The notes below the pieces were generated by a model. That model worked only from the letters and a program-made list of their open reading frames with translations. It was not told where the DNA came from and searched no databases. Shown here piece after piece: positions 1 through 7,830 of a stretch of 11,807 nt of DNA (positions within the stretch are counted from its first letter, which is position 1; every line of letters starts with the position of its first letter). The stretch comes from Prochlorococcus sp. AG-670-O11. Its GTDB lineage: Bacteria > Cyanobacteriota > Cyanobacteriia > PCC-6307 > Cyanobiaceae. The stretch is from assembly GCA_003211335.1 (NCBI GenBank), contig QCTA01000026.1, positions 1 to 11,807 on the forward strand, given 5' to 3'. A program made the position numbers and the translations under genes.

Positions 1-213
1 ATTTCTATTCCTGTGAGTAAAATTCCATTGTCTTATTATAGAAATTCAAGTTTATATACTATGAGGACTGATTCTCTTGATAGATTTGGAACCCCTTTAG
101 AGCAAAGATTTAAAAAATCTGAAATTCAAGATATGATGATTAAAGCTGGTTTAGAGAATATTACTTTTTCTGATTCTGCACCATATTGGTGTTGCGTTGG
201 TTTTAAAAAATAA
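1..213 (+). CDS. Class I SAM-dependent methyltransferase, C-terminal fragment (5' end outside window)
   Basis: The reading frame is open from the first base to a TAA at 211-213, so about 70 C-terminal residues are visible; the GTG at 13 is probably internal. The visible part resembles the end of small class I methyltransferases found in exopolysaccharide and O-antigen clusters: a TMRTDSLDRFGTPLEQRF segment, a helix containing IQDMMIKAGLENI, then a terminal strand ending PYWCCVGFKK. The SAM-binding motif would lie upstream and cannot be seen. The family probably methylates a sugar or repeat-unit intermediate in the cytoplasm, but the substrate is unknown. It ends 13 nt before asnB, which suggests co-transcription. 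The methyltransferase call rests on recalled family similarity of the C-terminus only. Confidence 0.6.
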   Translation: MSIPVSKIPLSYYRNSSLYTMRTDSLDRFGTPLEQRFKKSEIQDMMIKAGLENITFSDSAPYWCCVGFKK

Positions 214-226
214 GATAAGTCTTGTT

Positions 227-2194
227 ATGTGCGGATTGGCGGGAATTATTTCATCATCATCATCTGATTTGGATATTAAGAGTTATACCGATTTGATGTC
301 TGAAGAGCTTATCAGAAGGGGACCAGATTCTTATGGAAATTATTTTGATTCAAAAAATTTTAATAATACTTCAGTATCCCTTGCCCATAGAAGGTTATCC
401 ATAATAGATCTTAGTAATAAGGGGCATCAACCAATGATAAGTAAAAGTGGAAGATATGTAATCGCTTTTAATGGTGAGATATACAACTTTAAATCAATAA
501 AGAAAAAAATTGATAATGTTAAGAATGTATCTTGGGAAGGCAATTCAGATACGGAGGTTTTAATTGAAAGTATTGATGCTTTTGGATTAAACAAAACTTT
601 AAATTTTTTGGCAGGAATGTTTGCTTTTGCGTTAGTTGATAAACAAGAACATAAACTTTATTTAGTAAGAGATAGATTTGGTGAAAAGCCTCTTTACTAT
701 GGTTTAATTAGTAATCAGAAAGAAAAGAGTTTAGCTTTTGCTTCTGAAATACACGCAATAAAAAAAATCCCATTTTTTCGAGAAAGTATCGATGAATTAT
801 CTTTAGATTATTTCCTAAGACTTTCCTATATCCCAAGTCCTCTCTCAATATTTAAAAATATATTTAAAGTAAAGTCTGGAAATATGGTTATTTTTAATAT
901 TGATAAAAATTTATTTAATGAAGAACCAAAAATAAATCAATGGTTTTCATATGAGCAATTATTTTTAAAAAATATTAATGAAAAATTTTCAAATGAGAAT
1001 GAAGCTATTGCGGCTTTGGATAAGGCAATTAAAAAGTCAACCTTAGAACAATCGATCTCAGATGTGCCTTTGGGATGTTTCTTGTCTGGGGGAATAGATT
1101 CTTCCTTAATCGCAGCAACATTACAAGCACAGTTAGGAAGAAAAATTAATACATTTACTATTGGATTCGATAATAATGAATTTGATGAATCCAAACATGC
1201 TAAAAAAGTCGCAGATTATTTAGGTACTAATCATCATGAATTTATACTCGAACCTAGTGATGCCTTAAACATAATTGAAGATTTGCCTAATATTTATAGC
1301 GAACCTTTTGCTGATTCTTCCCAAATACCAACGGCTTTAATTTGTAAAAAGATTAAGGGTAGTGGTATTACTGTCGCCCTAAGCGGAGATGGCGGTGATG
1401 AGGTCTTTGGAGGTTATGTTCGACATTTTATGGTTCCAAATATTTGGGGTAAGATGAGATTAATCCCATTTGAGATAAGAAATCTCTGTGGGAATTTGTT
1501 CTTGAACAAGCAATTTGCTATTCTAAATAAAATTTTTTTCCATAATTCTTATATTTTCGCGAATAAATTAAATAAACTTGCTCATAGATTAAGATTTGTT
1601 AGAAATCAAGAAGAGTTATTTAAATCTTTAATCATAGATAATTTTAATGGACAAATATATACAAATAATTGTTTAGAAGCAATTATTAATTCATCAAGTA
1701 AAAAAGTAAATTTGTTTCCTACTATTAATTCTAAAAATGGTATAGATTTTTATGAAAAGATGCTTATATGGGATACTAATTCTTATTTGACTGATGACAT
1801 ATTAGTAAAGGTTGATAGGGCTTCAATGTTTTATGGCCTAGAAACAAGAGCCCCATTTCTAGATCACAGATTGATTGAAACTGCGACTAGGATTCCTAGT
1901 CATTTTAAAGTCAAAAATAATTATGGAAAATATATTTTAAGAAAATTGCTTTATAAATATGTTCCAAAAGAACTTGTAGAAAGACCAAAGGCAGGTTTTG
2001 CATTACCTATAAATGATTGGTTGAGAGGCCCTTTAAAAATATGGGCTGAAGATCTTATAAATAGTAAAGATCCTTATTTGAAGGAGTGTTTTGTAAAAAA
2101 TATTTGGGAACAACATTTAGAAGGAAACAATTCGCATGCAATTATTTTATGGAGAATTTTAATGTGGAAATATTGGTTTTTTAGCAATGCTTAA
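227..2194 (+). CDS. asnB: Glutamine-hydrolysing asparagine synthetase-like amidotransferase (AsnB family)
   Basis: The start is the ATG at 227, giving 655 residues, because the family needs cysteine at position 2 as the glutaminase nucleophile and this start reads MCGLAG. A TTG 30 nt upstream would bury it. The N-terminal Ntn glutaminase domain (about 1-210) shows RRGPDS at 30-35, HRRLSIID at 54-61, NGEIYN at 82-87 and SDTE at 107-110, all glutamine-site motifs. The synthetase domain has the ATP-pyrophosphatase loop SGGIDSS at 287-293 and SGDGGDE at 386-392. Both active sites look intact, and the length is close to bacterial AsnB. The classical reaction is aspartate plus glutamine plus ATP to asparagine. 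Homologues inside polysaccharide loci are often thought to amidate sugar carboxylates instead, which fits the uronic-acid enzymes at the right of this window. That substrate assignment is inference; ordinary asparagine synthesis remains possible. The gene lies 13 nt after the methyltransferase and 20 nt before the membrane protein. Confidence 0.93.
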   Translation: MCGLAGIISSSSSDLDIKSYTDLMSEELIRRGPDSYGNYFDSKNFNNTSVSLAHRRLSIIDLSNKGHQPMISKSGRYVIAFNGEIYNFKSIKKKIDNVKNVSWEGNSDTEVLIESIDAFGLNKTLNFLAGMFAFALVDKQEHKLYLVRDRFGEKPLYYGLISNQKEKSLAFASEIHAIKKIPFFRESIDELSLDYFLRLSYIPSPLSIFKNIFKVKSGNMVIFNIDKNLFNEEPKINQWFSYEQLFLKNINEKFSNENEAIAALDKAIKKSTLEQSISDVPLGCFLSGGIDSSLIAATLQAQLGRKINTFTIGFDNNEFDESKHAKKVADYLGTNHHEFILEPSDALNIIEDLPNIYSEPFADSSQIPTALICKKIKGSGITVALSGDGGDEVFGGYVRHFMVPNIWGKMRLIPFEIRNLCGNLFLNKQFAILNKIFFHNSYIFANKLNKLAHRLRFVRNQEELFKSLIIDNFNGQIYTNNCLEAIINSSSKKVNLFPTINSKNGIDFYEKMLIWDTNSYLTDDILVKVDRASMFYGLETRAPFLDHRLIETATRIPSHFKVKNNYGKYILRKLLYKYVPKELVERPKAGFALPINDWLRGPLKIWAEDLINSKDPYLKECFVKNIWEQHLEGNNSHAIILWRILMWKYWFFSNA

Positions 2195-2214
2195 ACTAAC
2201 TTAGAATAATTAGT

Positions 2215-3429
2215 ATGGATCCTTTTCAACAATATACAGGCCTTCCTCTTATTTGGATTTATTCAAGCAGCGTTTTGGTTTTCTTATTTGGTATTTGGCA
2301 AACAAGATTCTTTTCGAGAAAATTATCAATTTCACAAAAAAAAGGTATTAGTTTATATCTTTGGCACACATTATTTTGTGTACTTCATTATCAATGGATA
2401 ATGGTAGTTAAGAATGATGTTTTAGGCACTTATATAAATTCATTAGATCCATCTTTTGATTTCTATGGGGAAGAAAATTATCTTTCAAATTACTTTATAT
2501 TGTATTTTTATCGCATTTTTTCTTATTATTTGAAATTTTCAGTCTTTACTACATTTCTTGCAATAAATATAATAGGAACTAATGTAATATTAATAACTGA
2601 ATATTTTTACAAAAAACTTAGTTATCAATTCCCAGGGAAACTTAAATTTATTCTAGGATTATTTATTTGGCTACCCTCTTTTCATTTTTGGACGGCACTA
2701 GGGAAAGAATCGTTGATGATATTAGGAATACTTCTTATAACATTTTCCATAGATAAAATAAATAAAAGATACTTGTTAATTTTACCTGCTTTAGTAATTA
2801 CCACTTGCTTGAGAAGTTACATAGCAACAATGGTTATAGGTTCAGCTTTATTTAGTCTTGCTTTGACTAGCAGTTCAATGAAACAAACTTCAAAATTATT
2901 ATTAGCTTTTTTCTCTTTATTTTCTTTAATCATAATATATCCAATAGCTATATCATTTTTGACTAATAGGGGAGATAGCATTATAGAGGCGTTTTCTTAT
3001 AACGTAAATATCACTTCCGTGGGTACTTATTTAATACCGACTGATATGAATCCATTTCTAAGAATATTTGCATACAATTTTAGGCCAATTTTTTATGATG
3101 CGAAGAACCTATTTGGAATGATATTATCCGTTGATAATTTTATCTTGTTATTTATTTTTATCTATTCAATATCTTGCTCAATAGGGATTATTTTGAGAAA
3201 AATGGTAATAAAAAAATCGGCTTTTAATCAATTATCAATTTATTGTCTTTTATTTTCTTCAAGTGTCTCATTTTTACTGGCACAATCTACCTCTAACTTA
3301 GGACTTGCAGCAAGACACAAGTGGATGTTTTTACCGGTTGGTTTTATCTTTTTATTATTTTTTTTAAATAGTTTCTATAATAAAGATAGAACGAACTTTA
3401 AAAGAATTAAAAATACAATAAATATCTAG
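2215..3429 (+). CDS. Polytopic inner-membrane protein, putative O-antigen/capsule polymerase (Wzy-like)
   Basis: This 404-residue protein is strongly hydrophobic, with about ten likely membrane segments (roughly residues 11-30, 45-63, 107-129, 144-160, 165-179, 186-218 as one or two, 227-249, 306-328, 338-356, 370-387). Between segments are a hydrophilic loop around 66-100 and another at 250-300. Two motifs recall Wzy-like proteins of polysaccharide clusters: a membrane-edge LPSFHFWTALGKES at 153-166 and a late basic NLGLAARHKWMFLP at 361-374. Wzy enzymes join lipid-linked repeat units on the periplasmic face. They are poorly conserved, so the call rests on topology, length near 400, these short motifs and the neighbourhood. 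Alternatives are an EpsG-like polymerase, a membrane glycosyltransferase of unknown type, or a repeat-unit modifying protein. The ATG at 2215 lies 20 nt after asnB, with no clear Shine-Dalgarno. Confidence 0.6.
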   Translation: MDPFQQYTGLPLIWIYSSSVLVFLFGIWQTRFFSRKLSISQKKGISLYLWHTLFCVLHYQWIMVVKNDVLGTYINSLDPSFDFYGEENYLSNYFILYFYRIFSYYLKFSVFTTFLAINIIGTNVILITEYFYKKLSYQFPGKLKFILGLFIWLPSFHFWTALGKESLMILGILLITFSIDKINKRYLLILPALVITTCLRSYIATMVIGSALFSLALTSSSMKQTSKLLLAFFSLFSLIIIYPIAISFLTNRGDSIIEAFSYNVNITSVGTYLIPTDMNPFLRIFAYNFRPIFYDAKNLFGMILSVDNFILLFIFIYSISCSIGIILRKMVIKKSAFNQLSIYCLLFSSSVSFLLAQSTSNLGLAARHKWMFLPVGFIFLLFFLNSFYNKDRTNFKRIKNTINI

Positions 3430-3445
3430 TTTATTTTTGTATAAA

Positions 3446-4852
3446 ATGAAAAAAAACAAATCCGACAAAAAAGGAATAATACTTTATGAACTAAATGAAG
3501 TTCCAAGAGATTTATTAGAAAAGTATATTAAGTTGAAACCTAATAGTACGATTGCAAATATATTAAAAAATTCAAAATTGTTCGACACCTATACTAATGA
3601 TATTGGGGAGTTGCACCCATGGACTACTTGGCCAACTTTACATAGAGGTGTTAATAACAATAAGCATAATATTCAATTTATAAATCAAGAATTGAAAATT
3701 AATGAAAAATTTCCTCCAATTTGGGATATCCTTCAAAAAAATGGAATAAGTGTTGGAGTTTTTGGCTCTTTACAGTCGTATCCTCCTATTAAATCAAAAT
3801 TTATAAAATTTTTTCTCCCTGATACATTCTCCCCTGATTCTAAGGCTTTTCCTAGAGAGCTCGAAGATTTTCAAAGATTTAACTTGTCGATATGTAAAGA
3901 TAATAAGGCAGTTGCAAATCCTATAAAATTTGACTTATATTTAAGCTTTTTAAAATTATTTTTTTCTAAAACTATTTTATTTAAGACTTTTTTAAAAACT
4001 TTTAAACATATAACCTCGGAAGTTTTGTATTCAAAATATAAATCTAGAAGATCACTTTTACAACCAATCTTAAATTTTGACCTTTTCACAAAATATCTAA
4101 TCAAGGAAAAACCATTATTTTCAACTTATTTTACAAATCATGTAGCAGGTATGATGCATAGATATTGGATTTATTTATTTGAAAGTGAAATAAATAACGC
4201 AGATAAGAATATTAGTAATTTTTATAAACATTCTTTAATTAAATCTATGGATATTGTAGATATTCAATTGAAAAGACTCTTGGAAATTTCAGATTTATAT
4301 AATTACAATGTCATTGTAACAAGTAGTATGGGTCAAAAAACAAGAAAAAATATCTCCCAGGATAATGATATTTGTCTAACTAATCTTACTAAATTCTGTA
4401 TTAGCATTGGTCTTAATCCAAAGCTATATAGCGAACTCCCGGCTATGCAACCTGATGTTTGTATAAAATGTTCGACGAAAGAAGCTCTTGAAAAACTCAG
4501 AATAAATATAAAAAAAATAAAAGATTTAAATAACAAAAATATAATTAAAGAAAGATATGAACCAATAGATTTAAACTTAAATATTTCTTTATTAATGACA
4601 GAGAAACTTTCTGAAAATAATAAAGTTTTAATAAATGGTTCACAAAAAGTATTAGCAGAAGGTGGATTAAAAATTGTTAAAAGAGATCCTGGAACAGCGT
4701 ACCATTGTCCTGAGGGTTCATTATTTACTTTTGGTGATATAAATTTAAATTCATTATTTAGGGGTATTATGAATCCAACAATAGATACTACCAAAATAGC
4801 TCCTTTAATTCTCGACTACTTTGATGTGGAAATACCCTCTTATATGAACTAA
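3446..4852 (+). CDS. Alkaline phosphatase superfamily protein (type I phosphodiesterase/NPP-like) with altered metal ligands
   Basis: I take the ATG at 3446 (468 residues) over an in-frame TTG three codons upstream. The fold signature is an N-terminal strand IILYELNEVP (11-20), a nucleophile-like segment HPWTTWPTLHRG (57-68) where Thr61 matches the NPP nucleophile position, a central NHVAGMMHRYW (231-241), a strand ending VTSSMGQ (291-297), a late AYHCPEG (418-424) supplying a histidine, and a C-terminal IAPLILDYFDVEIP (451-464) typical of this superfamily. The usual first-strand Asp is Glu15, and the usual Asp-His of the SDHG motif appears as Ser-Met. Two-metal catalysis may therefore be changed or lost. 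There is no signal peptide or membrane segment, so it looks cytoplasmic. It might act on phosphate groups of sugar nucleotides or lipid-linked intermediates, but no substrate can be named. It starts 16 nt after the Wzy-like gene and closes the plus-strand block. Confidence 0.7.
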   Translation: MKKNKSDKKGIILYELNEVPRDLLEKYIKLKPNSTIANILKNSKLFDTYTNDIGELHPWTTWPTLHRGVNNNKHNIQFINQELKINEKFPPIWDILQKNGISVGVFGSLQSYPPIKSKFIKFFLPDTFSPDSKAFPRELEDFQRFNLSICKDNKAVANPIKFDLYLSFLKLFFSKTILFKTFLKTFKHITSEVLYSKYKSRRSLLQPILNFDLFTKYLIKEKPLFSTYFTNHVAGMMHRYWIYLFESEINNADKNISNFYKHSLIKSMDIVDIQLKRLLEISDLYNYNVIVTSSMGQKTRKNISQDNDICLTNLTKFCISIGLNPKLYSELPAMQPDVCIKCSTKEALEKLRINIKKIKDLNNKNIIKERYEPIDLNLNISLLMTEKLSENNKVLINGSQKVLAEGGLKIVKRDPGTAYHCPEGSLFTFGDINLNSLFRGIMNPTIDTTKIAPLILDYFDVEIPSYMN

Positions 4853-4900
4853 TGATTTTTGGAGATTGACATAATAAGTTTTTGTGAAATATAAGCTTAA

Positions 4901-5977
4901 TTAATCAAAAATTTTATATAAAGCAAAAATATTCAATACTGGAGCAGTAGTTTCTCTTATTATGTCACTTGTTTTAGATAATGTATTTGGAGAAACTCTT
5001 ACAATGTCACCATTCTCTAGCATGGGATTCTTTAACTTAGGATTCTTTCCTTTTAATTTTAAATTGTATTTATCTACGCTAATACTCCCGTTTGGGTAGG
5101 TTCTAACTAATTGTACTTTGCTTAAATTTGCTCTTAAATCCCTAGGCCCACCCGCAAAGTAAACAGCTTGAGTTAATTGAGTTCCATTTTTAATCTGTAT
5201 TTTCCCAGGCCTTAGGACTTCTCCAACTACATGAACTTCTATTAGTGTATTTGTAAAGTTTGTTTCCGGAATTTTTTGGGAGTTATCAATCTTTGAAACT
5301 TTTATAAAATCACCATCAAATAATATTGGATTTTGTGAATGATTGCCATTAAATACTAGTTCATATAGATCTAAATTTGCTTTTTTGAATCCACCACCTT
5401 CTGATTTGGGTAATTTCCTCACTAATTCAATTTCTTTAATATTCGAATCTTTTGTAAGACCTCCAGCTTTTAATAAACCATTAACAATTCGATTATTTTC
5501 CGTAGCTTCATTCTCTAGAGGACTTTTTTGTCCTAAAGTATAAATCCCAGGAGATGTTACTTCCCCTACAACAGAAATTGTTATAGGCCTGGCTTTGATA
5601 AGGTTTAAGGTGAATTCAGGAGCTATTAATTCCTTTGAAAATTCTTTCTTTATTAATTTATAAGCTTCAGAATAAGTAAGCCCCTCAAGAACAACTTCTC
5701 CAATTAAAGGAATATAAGCTTTACCAGTTTTAATTACTTTGAATTCTTGAATAAAATTATTTTCTTTATTTGTGATAGAAAAATTCGCGAAATCTACTTC
5801 AAAAACATCACCAGGTCCAATTATATAATTGTTCTCATCAAGACTGTCTTCTTCTTCTTTGGAGGTAACAGGATTAGCTGAAAAGTTACTAAATTTTTCT
5901 TGAGAAGATATTTCTAAAGGGAAAATAGAAGTTGATATTAGATATAAAATTAATAATATCTTATGCGGAAAATTCAT
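4901..5977 (-). CDS. Polysaccharide export protein, Wza/OPX family, with two SLBB domains
   Basis: The ATG at 5977 gives 358 residues and places a hydrophobic stretch at residues 8-20 directly behind a lysine, a credible Sec signal peptide. An upstream TTG at 5995 would add six residues and is less likely. Order of parts: signal peptide; acidic linker 38-50; Poly_export domain from YIIGPGDVFEVD (51-62) through GKAYIPLIGEVVLEGLT (85-101); two SLBB-type beta-grasp domains starting at ISVVGEVTSPGIYTL (134-148) and VHVVGEVLRPGKIQI (248-262), each ending in a DGDFIKV or NGDIVRV strand. The C-terminal PVLNIFALYKIFD (346-358) could be the outer-membrane helix. Wza-type proteins form the outer-membrane channel for capsule or exopolysaccharide. 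No lipobox cysteine is visible, unlike E. coli Wza. It diverges from the co-polymerase gene, its expected partner, and is convergent with the gene ending at 4852. Confidence 0.9.
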   Translation of the reverse strand: MNFPHKILLILYLISTSIFPLEISSQEKFSNFSANPVTSKEEEDSLDENNYIIGPGDVFEVDFANFSITNKENNFIQEFKVIKTGKAYIPLIGEVVLEGLTYSEAYKLIKKEFSKELIAPEFTLNLIKARPITISVVGEVTSPGIYTLGQKSPLENEATENNRIVNGLLKAGGLTKDSNIKEIELVRKLPKSEGGGFKKANLDLYELVFNGNHSQNPILFDGDFIKVSKIDNSQKIPETNFTNTLIEVHVVGEVLRPGKIQIKNGTQLTQAVYFAGGPRDLRANLSKVQLVRTYPNGSISVDKYNLKLKGKNPKLKNPMLENGDIVRVSPNTLSKTSDIIRETTAPVLNIFALYKIFD

Positions 5978-6024
5978 AAATTTATAATTAATCAAAAAAT
6001 AAACAGTTAAAATAAAGTAAATTT

Positions 6025-6030
6025 ATTATA
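6025..6030 (-). promoter_or_regulatory. Candidate -10 element for the export protein gene
   Basis: Read on the minus strand, 6030 to 6025 spells TATAAT, 47 nt before the chosen ATG at 5977. The hexamer 17 nt further upstream reads GCGATT and does not look like a -35 box. A -10-only promoter is possible, but chance occurrence in this AT-rich spacer is a real alternative. Confidence 0.3.
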
Positions 6031-6110
6031 TTAAATAATAGCTTTTTAATCGCCTCCTAACAATTATTTTTGTTTAAAAAAGTTTTTTTCGTGTATTTGT
6101 TAATTTAAGG

Positions 6111-6140
6111 TTGTTTTTGAATTTAATTCTGTTTTATAAT
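6111..6140 (+). promoter_or_regulatory. Candidate promoter for the co-polymerase/phosphatase operon
   Basis: A perfect -10-like TATAAT lies at 6135-6140, preceded 18 nt upstream by a weak -35-like TTGTTT at 6111-6116. The start codon is at 6158, so a transcript would carry a leader of only about 10 nt. In DNA this AT-rich TATAAT arises easily by chance; position upstream of a divergent gene start is the main support. Confidence 0.4.
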
Positions 6141-6157
6141 CAAAAAAATATTAGAAA

Positions 6158-7822
6158 ATGTCTGAAAACTATATAAACGATGGCGATATAGATATCTCTT
6201 CTATATTTGAAGCCCTTTTAAGGAGAAGAAAAATAATTTACCTAGCAACTTCGGTAGCTTTAACAACTTCAATTCTCTACACTAGTTTTCAAAGAATAGT
6301 AAATCCGGTTTATAGTGGAAATTTTGTCTTTTTAGTTAATAATCCATTAGAAACAGGTTCTAAAAAAGAATCGATGACTAAGGGGGCAGAATCCTTAGGA
6401 TATTTTAGTTCCTTTTTAAAAGATAGTACTAGACAAGATATTCCTACTCTTATTGATTTATTAAATAGTCCTGCTTTTCTAACTCCATTTGCTCAAAATA
6501 ATAACCTTAACGCCTCAAACTTATCAAAGAAATTAACTTTAAAAAGTCAATATGATGGACGTAGACAATCTGAAAAAGGATCTATTAAAGTTGAATATCA
6601 AGCTAATAACCCAGAAAAAGTTTTAAATACATTAATTAAATTAAAAGATTTCTATTTAGAAGCCTCTCTTTCGGAAAGGAAAAGACAATTGATAAATGGT
6701 ATAAAATATCTTGAGGAACAAGAGCCTATTTTAGAAGAAAAATCTCTGATTCTTCAAAATCAGTTAACAAATTTCAGAGTTAACAACAGAGTAGGAAACC
6801 CCACCTTGGAAAGTCAAAATTTAAAACAAAGACTTGATAGATTAGATGTAAATATATTAAATGCAGAAAATAGAAGTAATAGACTTGCAGAAATTAAGCG
6901 GGAGATAAATCTTGGTAAATTAAGTGTTGGAGGTTTTAATGAAGTGATTGATTCGGGAATAGTTAGAGAGGGTATGAAAAGTCAAGGCGGAATTAGCGTT
7001 AAAAATGTAGAGGATGGATTTTTAATGAAAACATTAGAATTGGAGAGTGAATTAGCTAATGCCAAGACTATTTTTTTGCCAACATCAAGAAAAGTGAAGA
7101 GTTTAGAAAAAAAATTAGAATTATTAAAACCTGAAATAAATAAACAACAACTTGCTAGCCTTGATTTGTCTATTAGTTTAAATAAGTCTAAATTAGAATC
7201 TCTTAACGCAGAAAAAAAAGTTTTAACAAAAGAATTCCTTAGATTAGCAAATTTAATTGAACCTTTTGATTTTATAGCTGAAAATCTTAATGTGGCTAGA
7301 TTATCTCAAATAGATCTAAATTCAACAAAAAATGAGTTTAGTCTTGAAATAGCTCAGAAAAATGTAACATGGAGAATTCTACAAAACCCAATAGCAAAAA
7401 GTACTCCTATAGAACCCTCTTTCTTGAAAAATATTCTCATAGCATTAATTGGTGGAGGTTTCTTTGGTGTTGTATTAGCCCTATACAAAGACCTTCAGGA
7501 TAATGTATTTCATTCAACAAAGGAATTAGAAGAAAATAATCTTACTATTCTAGGTCAAATCCCTTATACAGAAATTTTTTCAAAAGCTCTTAATAGATTA
7601 AATAATTTGGGTAATAAGGTTCTTGGTTTAGTTTCAAATGAATGTTCCAAGCCAAAACATAAAGATCAAAAATTAAGTTACCAAAATCAAGGAGCTTTCA
7701 ATATTTATGGTAAATCACCTTCTGATGATGTGAAAAAAAATGACCAATATAGTAAAGAATCATCTAAGACATCCCTTGTATCAAAATATCTAAAAAAATT
7801 TAATGAATGGTTAGATAATTAA
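6158..7822 (+). CDS. Polysaccharide co-polymerase / chain-length determinant (Wzz/GumC type) without kinase domain
   Basis: This 554-residue inner-membrane protein has the classic co-polymerase layout. A short cytoplasmic Wzz segment IDISSIFEALLRRRK (11-25) precedes membrane helix 1 (about 26-42). A large periplasmic region, much of it charged and heptad-like around 165-240 and 280-350, suggests coiled coils. A proline-containing NPIAKSTPIEPS motif precedes membrane helix 2 (about 424-444), then YKDLQDNVFHSTKELEE and a LGQIPY segment, as in Wzc/GumC proteins where the chain re-enters the cytoplasm. Instead of a Walker-type BY-kinase, the roughly 110-residue tail is polar and low in complexity, with tyrosines at 508, 517, 531 and 544. 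No P-loop is visible. Such proteins set polymer length and couple Wzy polymerisation to the Wza channel; the divergent export gene fits this. The phosphatase gene follows after 8 nt. Confidence 0.88.
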   Translation: MSENYINDGDIDISSIFEALLRRRKIIYLATSVALTTSILYTSFQRIVNPVYSGNFVFLVNNPLETGSKKESMTKGAESLGYFSSFLKDSTRQDIPTLIDLLNSPAFLTPFAQNNNLNASNLSKKLTLKSQYDGRRQSEKGSIKVEYQANNPEKVLNTLIKLKDFYLEASLSERKRQLINGIKYLEEQEPILEEKSLILQNQLTNFRVNNRVGNPTLESQNLKQRLDRLDVNILNAENRSNRLAEIKREINLGKLSVGGFNEVIDSGIVREGMKSQGGISVKNVEDGFLMKTLELESELANAKTIFLPTSRKVKSLEKKLELLKPEINKQQLASLDLSISLNKSKLESLNAEKKVLTKEFLRLANLIEPFDFIAENLNVARLSQIDLNSTKNEFSLEIAQKNVTWRILQNPIAKSTPIEPSFLKNILIALIGGGFFGVVLALYKDLQDNVFHSTKELEENNLTILGQIPYTEIFSKALNRLNNLGNKVLGLVSNECSKPKHKDQKLSYQNQGAFNIYGKSPSDDVKKNDQYSKESSKTSLVSKYLKKFNEWLDN

Positions 7823-7830
7823 ATCTACAA

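Larger units (their letters stand above)
5978..6157. promoter_or_regulatory. Divergent intergenic region between export protein and co-polymerase genes
   Basis: These 180 nt separate two divergently transcribed partner genes, so promoters for both should lie here. The sequence is extremely AT-rich. It contains an A6-G-T7 run at 6076-6089, which may bend the DNA, and TATAAT hexamers on each strand, listed separately. No convincing operator-like inverted repeat, riboswitch or coding sequence is visible. An AGGAGG at 6058-6053 on the minus strand is not followed by a start codon. Confidence 0.5.

Noticed and set aside
937..1194. An 85-residue minus-strand open frame inside asnB
   Set aside because: It lies wholly within the synthetase domain, over the conserved SGGIDSS region, and its translation shows no family motif. 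It is a shadow of the real gene.
4333..4794. A 153-residue minus-strand open frame opposite the AlkP-like gene
   Set aside because: The plus-strand frame carries superfamily motifs across the same stretch. The antisense translation is hydrophobic and low in complexity, as expected from the antisense of Lys/Asn-rich AT codons.
4853..4900. A terminator between the convergent AlkP-like and export protein genes
   Set aside because: The only symmetric element is the short palindrome TAAGCTTA at 4892-4899, with no GC-rich stem or following U-run. It is not enough to call.
5975..5995. Upstream TTG start for the export protein
   Set aside because: It adds only six residues ahead of an ATG that already gives a well-formed signal peptide. 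The same reasoning led me to reject TTG starts at 197, 3437 and 10904.
6053..6058. AGGAGG on the minus strand in the divergent spacer, as a ribosome binding site for a missed small gene
   Set aside because: No ATG, GTG or TTG follows within about 12 nt, and the local frames meet stops at once. It is too far from the export protein start at 5977 to serve it.
7706..7723. YGKSPS in the co-polymerase tail as a Walker A remnant
   Set aside because: The GxxxxGK[ST] spacing is absent and no Walker B or downstream kinase sequence follows, so a P-loop cannot be supported.
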